From NCBI GenBank assembly GCA_031987605.1, contig DALZZF010000003.1, forward strand, positions 186,001-250,000: DNA of 64,000 bases, in the 5' to 3' direction. This DNA comes from JAFAGO01 sp031987605. Lineage in GTDB: Bacteria > Bacteroidota > Bacteroidia > Flavobacteriales > Weeksellaceae. Below, piece after piece: positions 17,303-25,375 of the stretch. The notes beneath the pieces are model-generated. The model had not been told where the DNA came from. It was given only the letters and a program-made list of their open reading frames with translations, and made no database searches. Positions within the stretch are counted from its first letter, which is position 1. The number at the start of each line of letters is the position of its first letter. The position numbers were made by a program, and so were the translations under genes.

Positions 17303-20300
17303 TTATTCTACACTTATGGTATAGCTATAACTGTATTTATCGGCATTCAGCAAATACTTTTCGTGCGGGAGCGCTCCCCAGCTGTTATCGCCGCCAACAC
17401 CGCGCTGAGCAAGGTCAACACTAAGAAAAACTTTATCCTGCGGATGAGAATCGGTAAGTGTATGCCATCTCTTTTTTTCATCTCCCGGATCAATACTTTC
17501 CGTTTTCACATTCAGTGCGCTGAAGCTTAGCGGTTGTTCGCCGGTAATTTTAAAAGTTGTATTTCCGTTGGAAAGTTCGATCCAGCGTGCATCGGTTTTG
17601 TTTCCGGATTCCTGCGGACGAAGATAATTCCAGGTATATTGGTCTTTTACTTTTCCGTTGTAAATCCCCATAAACGAGGCGGTATTTCTGTCGCTGTAAT
17701 TTTCCCAAGGACCGCGGCCGTAATATTTCAGGTTTTCAAAACTTCCGGGAAGTTCCATACGCATTCCGAAGCGTGGAATTTCGGGCAGATTTTTTCCGGT
17801 TTTGTCGATGGAAGCGGTAACGGTAATTTCACCATCCGGACGAACAAGATATGATACCTGATAAGGGATATCCAGATCTTTCAGCTGATATTGCACATTT
17901 ACCAAGAGTCCTTCTTTATTTTTTTTGTCTATGCTGATGTTCTTAATTGTAGGGTTTTGGTGTGCATTTTTCCAGGCTTTAAGCTTTTGCGGCATCTTGT
18001 TTCCGAAATCGTTATCGGTGGGTGCACGCCAGAAGAACGGCTCCGGGAAACCGGTTACAGTTTCCTTGTTTGCTTTTTTGTATGAAGCCAGCTTTCCGGT
18101 TTTCAGGTCGAAAGTTCCGGTAACGTTTCCGGCTTCAAAGGTAAGCTGATCTCCTTTTTTGGCAGATTTCACCTTTCCTTTTGCCGAAGTTCCGTTTTCG
18201 GTAAAATAATCCCCGGAAATTTTGAACTGTTCTCTTGCCAGCTCAAAATCTGCCGGAATCATTTCTGTCGCATTTTTCTGATAGGCATACACACTCAGGT
18301 AATATTCTCCTTTTCCGGTTGTATTTAGCTTTAAAGGAATTTGTTCTGATTTCCCGGCTTGTGCATTTGCACTGAATGTTCCGTTCTGAACCGGCTTCCC
18401 GTCTTTCAGCAATTCCCATTTGAAATTGAAATCCGATAAAGGGAGCTGATTGTATTTGTTCCTGATATTCAAAGTTCCATTATTGTATGCGAAATTGATA
18501 TCCTGATATACTTTTTTTACTTCAAAATATCCCGGATGTACATTTCTTTCGGTATCGATAATTCCGTTTCCGCAAAAATTAAGGTCATTCTGAAGGTTTT
18601 CTCCACCGAAATCCCCGCCATAACCATAATACAGTTCTCCTTTTTCATTTTTAGCAGGGAAAGCCTGATCTACCCAATCCCAAATTGCACCGCCCTGCAT
18701 TTTCGGGCTTGTTGCGATAACATCAAAATATTCCTGAAAATTACCGCTGCTGTTCCCCATAGCATGACTATACTCACACATAATGAACGGGCGCTTTTTG
18801 TCGCTTAACGCATATTCTTTCATATAAGAAATGGGTGGGTACATAGGAGCTACAATATCGGTATTCCGGTTCTGTTCGGCTTGTTCAAACATTACTGGTC
18901 TTCCCGGTTGGTTTTCCTTCAGCCAATCGTATGCATCGTAAAATACCTGGCCGTTCCCACATTCGTTACCCATACTCCATACAATAATAGAAGGATGGTT
19001 TTTGTCCACAGCTACCATTCTTTTTATGCGGTCCATATGCGCAGGCGCCCAAACAGGAAGATAAGCGGGATGTTTGGATTTATCCAAATCGCTGTCGTAG
19101 GAAACGCCCATTCCGTGGCTTTCTATATTGGCTTCATCAATAATGAAGAAACCGTATTGATCTGCAAATTTGTACCAGCTTGGATCGTGCGGATAATGGC
19201 TCATCCTGATGGTGTTGATATTGGCCTGCTTCATCAGCTGCATATCTTTTTTCAGAAGCTCAGGATTTGGAACATGGCCGGTTTTTGGATCATGCTCGTG
19301 CGAATTGACTCCTTTTACCATTATCGGTTTCCCGTTTACCATTAGCTGAGCATCTTTTATTTCCACTTTCCGGAAACCAGTGAATCCACTGATGACCTGA
19401 TCTTTCCCATCGGAAGATTTCCATTGCATCTGATATCGGTAAAGGCTTGGCGTTTCCGGATGCCATTTGTGCACTGAGGGGATTTCTGTCTTAAATGTCA
19501 GCTGTGCAGCTGTAGTATATTTCCGGGAATCTTTGAAAACTTCTTTTCCGGAAGGATCGTAAAGCGTAAAAAACAGCACACCTGGTTTATTTTTAGAATT
19601 GGAGAACTTTCTCAAATCCACTTTTGCATCCAGCATCCCGTTCTGATAGGTTTTATCAAGATCAGCTTTAATTTCATAATCCCATACGGAAATATCCGGC
19701 ACTGCTTGCAGCCAAACATCGCGCTCAATTCCTGAAAGGCGGAACATATCCTGGTCTTCCAGATAGCTTCCGTCGTGCCAACGTGTTACCTGAACGGCCA
19801 ACAGGTTCTCTCCTTTTTTTAAAAATTTTGTAATATCAAATTCAGCCGGGGTTTTGCTGGCTTTGGTCATTCCTACTTCCTTCCCGTTCAGGAAAACCTG
19901 CGCGTATCCGGAAATGGAGCCAAAATGCAGGATTACCGACTGATGATCCCAGCTGTCGGGAAGTGTAAAAGTTTTCCTATAGCTGCCAACAGGATTATAA
20001 TCGCCTTTGATGTAAGGCGGGTCTTTCGGGAAAGGATAAATAATATTGGTATAAATAGGAATATCATATCCCTGGATTTCCCAGTTGGAAGGAACCGGAA
20101 TATTTTTCCAAGAGCTGTCATTAAAGCCTGTTGTGTAAAAATCCTTGGACTTTAATGCCGGGTTTTTTACCAGAGTAAATTTCCATTCGCCATTCAGGCT
20201 TTTGAAATACGGAGACTGTTCCGGGTTATCAGATTTTGCAGATTGTCCGGAATCGTAAATAACAAATTGGGAATGACCTTCCAGCTTATTACGGTCGAGG

Positions 20301-20389
20301 ATAGAGGGATTTTCCCATTCATTCTGCTGGGCAAAAGATACAAAGCCTGCACATAGAGCAGCAAGACTAAAGAAAAAAGTTCTGTACAT
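17303..20389 (-). CDS. lacZ: GH2 beta-galactosidase, secreted
   Basis: The 1,028 residues have a signal peptide (ending VSFAQQ) followed by the classic LacZ domain order: sugar-binding jelly roll, immunoglobulin-like domain, TIM barrel, second Ig-like domain and the C-terminal Bgal_small_N super-sandwich. The acid/base motif SMGNECGNG and the nucleophile region MCEYSHAMGNSSG are intact. Export, together with the adjacent GH30 galactanase-like gene, points to trimming of galactose from plant arabinogalactan-type polymers rather than lactose use in the cytoplasm. It is the only complete gene of the 16.2-20.8 kb block. Confidence 0.93.
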   Translation of the reverse strand: MYRTFFFSLAALCAGFVSFAQQNEWENPSILDRNKLEGHSQFVIYDSGQSAKSDNPEQSPYFKSLNGEWKFTLVKNPALKSKDFYTTGFNDSSWKNIPVPSNWEIQGYDIPIYTNIIYPFPKDPPYIKGDYNPVGSYRKTFTLPDSWDHQSVILHFGSISGYAQVFLNGKEVGMTKASKTPAEFDITKFLKKGENLLAVQVTRWHDGSYLEDQDMFRLSGIERDVWLQAVPDISVWDYEIKADLDKTYQNGMLDAKVDLRKFSNSKNKPGVLFFTLYDPSGKEVFKDSRKYTTAAQLTFKTEIPSVHKWHPETPSLYRYQMQWKSSDGKDQVISGFTGFRKVEIKDAQLMVNGKPIMVKGVNSHEHDPKTGHVPNPELLKKDMQLMKQANINTIRMSHYPHDPSWYKFADQYGFFIIDEANIESHGMGVSYDSDLDKSKHPAYLPVWAPAHMDRIKRMVAVDKNHPSIIVWSMGNECGNGQVFYDAYDWLKENQPGRPVMFEQAEQNRNTDIVAPMYPPISYMKEYALSDKKRPFIMCEYSHAMGNSSGNFQEYFDVIATSPKMQGGAIWDWVDQAFPAKNEKGELYYGYGGDFGGENLQNDLNFCGNGIIDTERNVHPGYFEVKKVYQDINFAYNNGTLNIRNKYNQLPLSDFNFKWELLKDGKPVQNGTFSANAQAGKSEQIPLKLNTTGKGEYYLSVYAYQKNATEMIPADFELAREQFKISGDYFTENGTSAKGKVKSAKKGDQLTFEAGNVTGTFDLKTGKLASYKKANKETVTGFPEPFFWRAPTDNDFGNKMPQKLKAWKNAHQNPTIKNISIDKKNKEGLLVNVQYQLKDLDIPYQVSYLVRPDGEITVTASIDKTGKNLPEIPRFGMRMELPGSFENLKYYGRGPWENYSDRNTASFMGIYNGKVKDQYTWNYLRPQESGNKTDARWIELSNGNTTFKITGEQPLSFSALNVKTESIDPGDEKKRWHTLTDSHPQDKVFLSVDLAQRGVGGDNSWGALPHEKYLLNADKYSYSYTISVE

Positions 20390-20671
20390 GGATGATTTGT
20401 TTTAAATTATGATAAGAATCTTTGCGCGGCAGTACATTTCAGCATTTTTTATAGTATAAAAAAACGAAAGTTTTATAAAAAAAACTGTTCTGCACAAAGA
20501 AGCCACACTATGAAATTCTTCATTATTTTGATGGTGAAAAATTAAGCAATTTGATTATAATGTAGACCTTAAAAATATCAAAAATACAAAATAATTTATT
20601 TATCAGCCAAAATGATTCAATTTTTATGGCAACTTTTTTAAGTACTTTGAAACACTTACAAACCTAACGTT
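20390..20671. promoter_or_regulatory. Divergent promoter region between beta-galactosidase and beta-helix gene
   Basis: This is 282 bp of AT-rich DNA with no open frame. On the + strand GTACTTTG (about 20640-20647) resembles the Bacteroidetes -7 element about 25 bp ahead of the ATG at 20672. A-tracts fill the middle. I see no clear operator repeats. Confidence 0.4.
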
Positions 20672-20829
20672 ATGATTCATCAATTCAAATTTACTTTAAT
20701 CCTAACAATGGTAATTTTTTTATCAAATTTCACAAAAAATTATGGTAAGACTTTATCAGCCCCCGCAACTTATTATCTTGATTCCGAAATGGGGAATGAC
20801 CAAAAAAACGGACAAAGTCCGCATTCTAA
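20672..20829 (+). pseudogene. Start of a secreted beta-helix/polysaccharide-acting protein, 3'-truncated
   Basis: The first 52 codons give a signal peptide followed by TYYLDSEMGNDQKNGQSP, a pattern typical of the first strand of right-handed beta-helix proteins (YYLDS..GND..NG.SP..AW). After the His-Ser codons the frame reads antisense integrase sequence and ends at 21040 without homology. It is divergent from the beta-galactosidase, so it was probably part of the same carbohydrate locus before being cut. Confidence 0.6.
20815..20829. other. Junction 2: beta-helix gene / integrase gene, shared word of about 15 bp
   Basis: CAAAGTCCGCATTCT makes sense in both genes: Gln-Ser-Pro-His-Ser on the + strand after NG, and Arg-Met-Arg-Thr-Leu on the minus strand. 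The exact breakpoint cannot be placed inside it. Confidence 0.6.
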
Positions 20830-21352
20830 TCGCGATACTGGACTCCCTATTCCCGCGAGAAATGCAATAGGCTTCAAATTTTTTCAAGTTAGAATAATCC
20901 AATTCATTAAAGCTAATGTCTTTTTTGCCAAAGAACCGTTGCAGCGCATTCAGAGTATCTTTTTCCACTTTCGCTGTTCCGGTTTTATCCGATGCCAAAA
21001 GATTTCTAATCAAATCTTCGTGGAAACTCGTATAGGTTAAGGAAATCCTTTGTCCGCTGCTCGTCTTTAGTTTATTGATGAGATCAGGAAGCGTGAAGTA
21101 GATTCCATTTTTATCGAAATCGTCGATAATCTCGTCAATGATCTTAATTCTGCGCTCAATAAATTTGTTGAGGTTAGCGTGATTGGGATGCGAAGTTTTC
21201 AGACGACAAGCGTCAAAACTCCAGTCCTTCTCCTTGCAAGTTTTCCCGATTGAAAGACTTGTGTTTTTGCGGTCTTTTATAAATGAAATTATGATACTTC
21301 TCTCCCCTGTTTTATTCGCTTTTGGAGCAAGTGTAAAGGTGTAACTTACCAT
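20815..21352 (-). pseudogene. Tyrosine integrase, N-terminal part only
   Basis: About 180 residues are recognisable: an arm-type DNA-binding domain (residues 1-95, with SIIISFIKDRKNTSLSIGKT) and the SAM-like core-binding domain up to IAIRMRTL. The catalytic domain (R..K..HxxR..H..Y) is gone. The last residues SVFLVIPHFG come from the joined beta-helix gene. Three repeats that look like its arm sites lie directly upstream (21375-21451), and the tRNA-Asn 3' end at 21575 is 220 bp away. It was therefore probably the integrase of the left-hand island. Without a catalytic domain it cannot recombine DNA. Confidence 0.78.
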
Positions 21353-21374
21353 TTTGTGTCAATTTTTATCGTTT

Positions 21375-21451
21375 TTCACGAACATTTTTTTCAGATGTTC
21401 CTGTTTATCGTGTTTTACAAAAATTTTTTCACGAACATTTCACGAACATTT
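21375..21451. repeat. Three TTCACGAACATTT repeats, probable arm sites of the left-island integrase
   Basis: Identical copies lie at 21375-21387, 21428-21440 and 21439-21451; the last two are spaced 11 bp, one helical turn. They lie between the truncated minus-strand integrase start (21352) and the tRNA-derived att copy (21575), where arm-type integrase sites are expected. Interpretation is by position and repetition only. Confidence 0.55.
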
Positions 21452-21574
21452 GCCCTCCAAAAGTAAAATATTATAAAATACTGTACAAGAAAAATATTTG
21501 TAAACAATTGATAATCAAAGAAAATAAAGCATAATAAAGATTAAGCAAATTATAATAAAACACAATAAAACCGA

Positions 21575-21617
21575 CTGTTAATCAGAGGGTCGCTGGTTCG
21601 AGCCCAGCAAGAGGAGC
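21575..21617 (+). repeat. Partial tRNA-Asn 3' end, att copy (left boundary of island B)
   Basis: These 43 nt run from the anticodon loop (CTGTTAATCAG, anticodon GTT) through the T-arm (GGTTCGAGCCC) to the acceptor 3' strand. The next bases give CCA-like AGCCA. There is no D-arm or acceptor 5' strand upstream, and the bases before the anticodon loop do not pair with TCAGA, so it is not a functional tRNA. It matches 59059-59101 with a single A/G difference. Confidence 0.85.
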
Positions 21618-21618
21618 C

Positions 21619-21655
21619 ATACTGCAAATCCACTCCTACAAAGGATTTGCAGTAT
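21619..21655 (+). terminator. 13-bp perfect hairpin directly after the partial tRNA
   Basis: ATACTGCAAATCC (21619-21631) pairs with GGATTTGCAGTAT (21643-21655), followed by TTTT. It is probably the terminator of the tRNA gene from which this att copy came. It differs completely from the terminator after the right copy, so the two att copies have different histories. Confidence 0.65.
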
Positions 21656-21685
21656 TTTAAAAAACAATTCGAGAGTTTGTAGTAG

Positions 21686-22975
21686 ATGTTAATAGTAACA
21701 TTAAAAGTAACATTAACTTCTACCAAAATGAAAGAAACCCGTAAATACAAGACTACACTTCGAAATGGTTGTTCTCGAACAGAAGTGTTTATTTCCCCTA
21801 AAAATTACAATTCTCTAAAATCTAAAACAGACTTAAAAAAAGATTGGTTTGTTGAGTGTAGATTTTATGATCCATTATTCTTAGCCAAATATCCTAACGG
21901 ATTTCAATTCCGAAAAAGACCACCAAAACAAGAAACACTTTCCTCCCAAAAAAATGTAATGAAAAAATATAAGGGACTTATGGAAACTTATCTTGACCTT
22001 CAGCATTTTAATCCTATCACAAAGCGATTTATGGTTGATGAAAGTGGACTATTATCACCAACATCTGATTTTAAAACTGCATTATTTTTAGGCTTGAAAA
22101 AAGTGACTGGAAGCAAAAAACACGTAGAACAATTGGAATATGCAGTTTTAAGATTTACAAAAGGTTTAGACGATTTAGCATATTCCTTTATTAATATAAG
22201 CGATGTGAAAATATACCATATCAAAAACACTTTGGAGTATTTGAAATTACCTGATAATTACTACAATCATTTTCGAAGTTACATTATGGCAATTTTTAAA
22301 GAACTTATTCAATATGGATGTATTAATAATAATCCTGTTAGGGAAATTAGCAAAAGAAAATGTTTTGCAAAACCACGTATGATTTTCAGTGAGAGCAAGT
22401 TAAAAATTGTATTTGATTATCTAAAAAACAACCATTACGATTTTTTCAGATATGGAAAAATCTTTTTTTACTCCGGAGGTCGTTCAACTGAACTTTTAAG
22501 AGTTCAAAAAAAACACGTTGATATTGAAAATCAAGAATATGTTGTACAAATACAGAAAGGTAAACATTATGTATGGGAGGTAAAAGTCATTACAGATGAA
22601 GCCCTACCCTATTGGAAAGAAATAATAGGATTATGTAGTACTGATGAAGATTATTTATTTACAGTAAAGCAAATGCCGGGAAAAACTCCGATACAATCTG
22701 CAGCAATTACAAAGCGTTGGAATAGATTGGTAAAATCGAAAAAAATTAAAGATGAAAATGGAAATGATATAATTGTAACTGAAGATTTTTATTCATTGAA
22801 ACATTTATTTCTGGAAAAAATTGAGGAAAAGCAACAAAACAACGACTTTGCTCCAATTATTAATTTAGCACAAATAGCAGGAAGCCACACCACCAATAGA
22901 ACTACTGGAATTTATGCGATAGGAAGGAAGAAAAGAGAAAATGAAATATTGAAAAAAGTGAGAGTGGGTATTTAA
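21686..22975 (+). CDS. Tyrosine-type site-specific integrase of island B
   Basis: The 429-residue recombinase is expected to join the island att to the tRNA-Asn 3' end. The N-terminal arm/core-binding region spans residues 1-230. The catalytic domain has the first Arg in YSGGRSTELL (about 262-271), then FYSLKHLFLEKI in place of the usual HxxRH box (Lys for the second Arg, as in several Bacteroidetes integrases). AGSHTTNRTTGIYA follows (about 398-411), with the nucleophilic Tyr near its end. The annotated ATG at 21686 overlaps the candidate arm repeats; ATG 21728 (15th codon, MKETRKYKT) is the more likely start. Confidence 0.87.
   Translation: MLIVTLKVTLTSTKMKETRKYKTTLRNGCSRTEVFISPKNYNSLKSKTDLKKDWFVECRFYDPLFLAKYPNGFQFRKRPPKQETLSSQKNVMKKYKGLMETYLDLQHFNPITKRFMVDESGLLSPTSDFKTALFLGLKKVTGSKKHVEQLEYAVLRFTKGLDDLAYSFINISDVKIYHIKNTLEYLKLPDNYYNHFRSYIMAIFKELIQYGCINNNPVREISKRKCFAKPRMIFSESKLKIVFDYLKNNHYDFFRYGKIFFYSGGRSTELLRVQKKHVDIENQEYVVQIQKGKHYVWEVKVITDEALPYWKEIIGLCSTDEDYLFTVKQMPGKTPIQSAAITKRWNRLVKSKKIKDENGNDIIVTEDFYSLKHLFLEKIEEKQQNNDFAPIINLAQIAGSHTTNRTTGIYAIGRKKRENEILKKVRVGI
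21693..21713 (+). repeat. Island-end repeat, left copy (candidate integrase arm site)
   Basis: AGTAACATTAAAAGTAACAT (21694-21713) is two AGTAACAT words spaced 12 bp. The same 20-mer, with the preceding T, recurs at 58957-58977 near the other end. The copy overlaps the first codons of the long integrase frame, which favours the downstream ATG (21728) as the true start. Confidence 0.65.
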
Positions 22976-23270
22976 CTGAACCTGCTCAAAATGTTGCAAG
23001 GTTAAAACTGAACCTGCTCAAAATATTACAAGGTCAATTTACCAACCTGCTCAAAATGTTGCAAGGTCAATTTACCAACCTGCTCAAAATGTTGCAAGGT
23101 TAAAACTGAACCTGCTNNNNNNNNNNNNNNNNNNNNNNNNNNNNNNNNNNNNNNNNNNNNNNNNNNNNNNNNNNNNNNNNNNNNNNNNNNNNNNNNNNNN
23201 NNNNNNNNNNNNNNNNAAAATATTACAAGGTCAATTTACCAACCTGCTCAAAATGTTGCAAGGTTAAAAC
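22976..23270 (+). repeat. Tandem 32/33-bp repeat array with inverted-repeat units
   Basis: The unit core is a 21-bp imperfect palindrome, CCTGCTCAAAATGTTGCAAGG, in which ACCTGC and GCAAGGT are near-inverse; it is given here as CCTGCTCAAAAT plus GTTGCAAGG. Cores are separated by two kinds of spacer, TTAAAACTGAA or TCAATTTACCAA, giving periods of 32 and 33. A second core version carries ATTACAAGG. At least six copies are readable on the two sides of the 100-N gap, which probably hides more. The spacers are not unique, so this is not a CRISPR array. Confidence 0.85.
23117..23216. other. Assembly gap (100 N)
   Basis: A run of exactly 100 N sits inside the tandem repeat. The length is a placeholder, so the real repeat number is unknown. 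Confidence 0.99.
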
Positions 23271-23280
23271 TAACAAAATA

Positions 23281-23961
23281 TTGAAAATCAATTAGTTAAA
23301 TTAAATAGGCAATTTTTTCAAGAATTAAGCCTATATATATTATATTATTTATAAAAAGAATATACATATAGCAAATTTTCATTTTAGTTGAATACTCAAC
23401 TTTTTTCTTTCTGCATTATCCATCTGATTTTTTTGGTTTTATAATTTTTCAGAGTTCCATGAACTATTTTACAAAAATTCATATCTGAAAATCAAACACA
23501 TAGATTCCTATCTGAAAAATAAGCCTCATTTTCATAGAACTCTCCTAAAACTGAACCGTGCTTATTAGCAAGATGTGTCTTTGTACGCACAAAAATTCTT
23601 CAAATTTTAGCCTACCAAGACTATCTTGCCTTTTTTCAAAAGGGGAAAAAACTTCGGAACTCGTTTTTTTTCTTGGGAGAACTTTTTAAAAAAATTCTTC
23701 CTTATGGAATTGTAGTTGGATTATTTGACTTTTTCCGAAAATTCGGAAAAACCCAAAGGAGGCAGACCAGCAACTGATTTTGCTCTCACAATAGATACCG
23801 CAAAAGAGAGAAAATTTTGTTGATGCACTATTTAGCCCATATTAGCACTATTCAGCCCACAGACACTTGAAACTCTTGGTAATACGAAAGAAAACATTCA
23901 ATTTAGCTCCAGAATCGTAAAAAAAAGAGTTATCAAACACTGGATTTCACCAAAAATCAAA
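23281..23961. other. Noncoding 680 bp with palindrome and paired repeats, candidate oriT/origin region
   Basis: I find no gene here. Two signals stand out. A palindrome TTTTTCCGAA/TTCGGAAAAA lies at 23730-23751. Two 15-nt direct repeats, GCACTATTTAGCCCA (23825-23839) and GCACTATTCAGCCCA (23845-23859), are exactly 20 bp apart. Both sit directly upstream of a MobC-like gene, the usual place for an origin of transfer. The rest is AT-rich with short homopolymers. Confidence 0.4.
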
Positions 23962-24315
23962 ATGGAAAATAAAAAAGGAAGAACATTTATCCGAATTGAA
24001 AAGGAACGAAAAAACAGATGGAAAGAACTCTGCGAAAAAAGAAATATATCACTCTCCCAGCTTATCCTCGATTCAGTTGAAAACAGATTGCTGGATAACG
24101 AAAGGAGAAAGATACTGACGTTCATTGAAAAGCAAGAAAACATCTTTGCAAAGGTGGAAAATAACATCAATCAGTTTGCAAAAATTGCCAATGCTCAAAA
24201 GTTTATTTCTGAAAATGAGCTGAAGAATTTTAATCATCTTTTTCAGGAAGTCGTAAAACTGAAAGCTGAACAGAAGAAAATTTTCATGCAAATTCTTTCT
24301 TTGGCTGCAAAATAA
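23962..24315 (+). CDS. MobC-like mobilisation accessory protein
   Basis: The 117 residues have an N-terminal ribbon-helix-helix-like segment (FIRIEKERKNRWKELCEKR, about residues 8-26, then SLSQLILDSVENRL). A helical C-terminal half follows (NNINQFAKIANAQKFISENEL), typical of MobC proteins that help a relaxase bind oriT. No relaxase (MobA) gene is present, so the island could only be mobilised in trans, if at all. The start ATG follows the candidate oriT repeats by about 100 bp. Confidence 0.7.
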   Translation: MENKKGRTFIRIEKERKNRWKELCEKRNISLSQLILDSVENRLLDNERRKILTFIEKQENIFAKVENNINQFAKIANAQKFISENELKNFNHLFQEVVKLKAEQKKIFMQILSLAAK

Positions 24316-24364
24316 TACAACTATACTACAAGAAATAAAAATCCTAAAATAAAATTATAAAAAT

Positions 24365-24973
24365 ATTTCTGAACTCATCAAAATCACAGAAAACAACGGT
24401 ACTAAAGCCGTTTCCGCAAGGGAACTTCATTCTTTTTTAGGAAGCAAAAGAGATTTCTCAAACTGGATTAAAGACAGAATCGAAAAGTACGGATTTATTG
24501 AAAATCAGGACTTTGAATTGCTCAACAATTTTGGCGAGCAAACAGGTAGAGGTGGTCATAATAAAATTGAATACGCTTTATCGATTGATTGTGCTAAGGA
24601 AATTTCAATGGTCGAGGGCAACGAAAAAGGGAAGCAAGCCCGAAGGTATTTTATAGAATGCGAAAAGCGATTAAAGGGACAGATTTCTACTCCACCGGAA
24701 AAAAGAAACAATCCTATGACGATTACAGGGAAAAAGCATCTAATGTTTCAAAAAATAATTCAAGATATAAAGTTGAATTTATTCATGGGGGATTTACAGA
24801 AAATTTCAGAAGAGCATGCAATTCCACGATCCAAAATTACAAGCGTAATGGATTGCAGATCTTTTAATATGAATACAATAAGACTGGTATATGAAAAAGC
24901 CATCAGCAACAAAACGACATTGGAAAAGGATATTCAGCAGATGATAAATAATCTACGCCAAACCAATCCATGA
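24365..24973 (+). CDS. AntA/AntB-type antirepressor (no ATG start)
   Basis: Phage-type antirepressor domain: the frame opens at 24353 and reads SELIKITENNGTKAVSAREL, then LHSFLGSKRDFSNWI and FELLNNFGEQ, which is the full AntA signature. A C-terminal helical domain of about 90 residues follows. No ATG, GTG or TTG precedes the domain. The first usable codon is ATT at 24365, and the TTG at 24518 would remove half of the domain. Either a rare start is used or the start codon was lost by mutation and the gene is decaying. It suggests a prophage or plasmid contribution to the island. Confidence 0.65.
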   Translation: MSELIKITENNGTKAVSARELHSFLGSKRDFSNWIKDRIEKYGFIENQDFELLNNFGEQTGRGGHNKIEYALSIDCAKEISMVEGNEKGKQARRYFIECEKRLKGQISTPPEKRNNPMTITGKKHLMFQKIIQDIKLNLFMGDLQKISEEHAIPRSKITSVMDCRSFNMNTIRLVYEKAISNKTTLEKDIQQMINNLRQTNP

Positions 24974-25197
24974 AATCCTGCATCAGATCAATACGTTCCT
25001 GTGTGCTGGAGACACCCCTCTCATATAACATCTTGAAAAGAAGCGGAATAGCCATATGTAAGCAACGCCAGCATTAATCTGTTGATATTGCTGTCTCCAA
25101 ACTTCCAGTTTGTTCTGTCCACCATCAGGATGAGTTTCCCTTTAAGGGGTAACGATTTTGAATTATGGCTGGAGCCCTTTTTTAAAGGCATAATTTG
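24962..25197 (-). pseudogene. IS4-family transposase remnant, frameshifted
   Basis: On the minus strand SKSLPLKGKLILMVDRTNWK with FGDSNINRLMLALL is the region of the first catalytic Asp of IS4-like DDE transposases. Around 25050 the frame is lost and continues one frame over as MAIPLLFKMLYERGVSSTQE and RIDLMQDFMDW. Nothing of the remaining catalytic domain is left, and no terminal inverted repeats are seen. The 3' end runs into the end of the antirepressor gene. Confidence 0.75.
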
Positions 25198-25375
25198 ATT
25201 GCTAACACTTTAACATACTGAATCACATGTATTTAACAAATATAAAAACCACTTATTTTATTGATTTTTAACTCTTTGCATTTTTTGTCATGTACTATAG
25301 TAGCATGTATAACTCTTGAATAGATAGATTAGACAGTAACAAATTATTTGATAGTACTTATTTGTATTATCCCAC

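Larger units (their letters stand above)
1..21617. mobile_element. Probable genomic island A (metal resistance), right part only
   Basis: This is an inferred unit. Its right edge is the partial tRNA-Asn 3' end at 21575-21617, which carries no 5' tRNA half and is therefore a product of an integration further left. A tyrosine-integrase gene (minus strand, now truncated) and three copies of a 13-nt repeat sit just inside that edge, as expected of an integrative element end. The cargo is copper/silver and mercury-transport genes. The left end is outside the window. The 16.2-20.8 kb carbohydrate fragment interrupts the unit and may be foreign to it or an assembly artefact. Confidence 0.5.

Noticed and set aside
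20672..21040. 122-residue + strand protein as a real gene
   Set aside because: After codon 52 it is antisense to the integrase; the rest is a read-through of the junction.
21575..21617. Functional tRNA-Asn
   Set aside because: Only the anticodon loop to 3' end is present. Upstream bases cannot form the D-arm, acceptor or anticodon stem. The same holds for 59059-59101.
22976..23270. CRISPR array
   Set aside because: Repeats of 21 bp are separated by only two recurring 11-12-nt spacers, with no unique spacers and no cas genes in the window.
24518..24973. Antirepressor starting at TTG 24518
   Set aside because: This start removes the N-terminal half of the AntA domain, which is present and in frame upstream.
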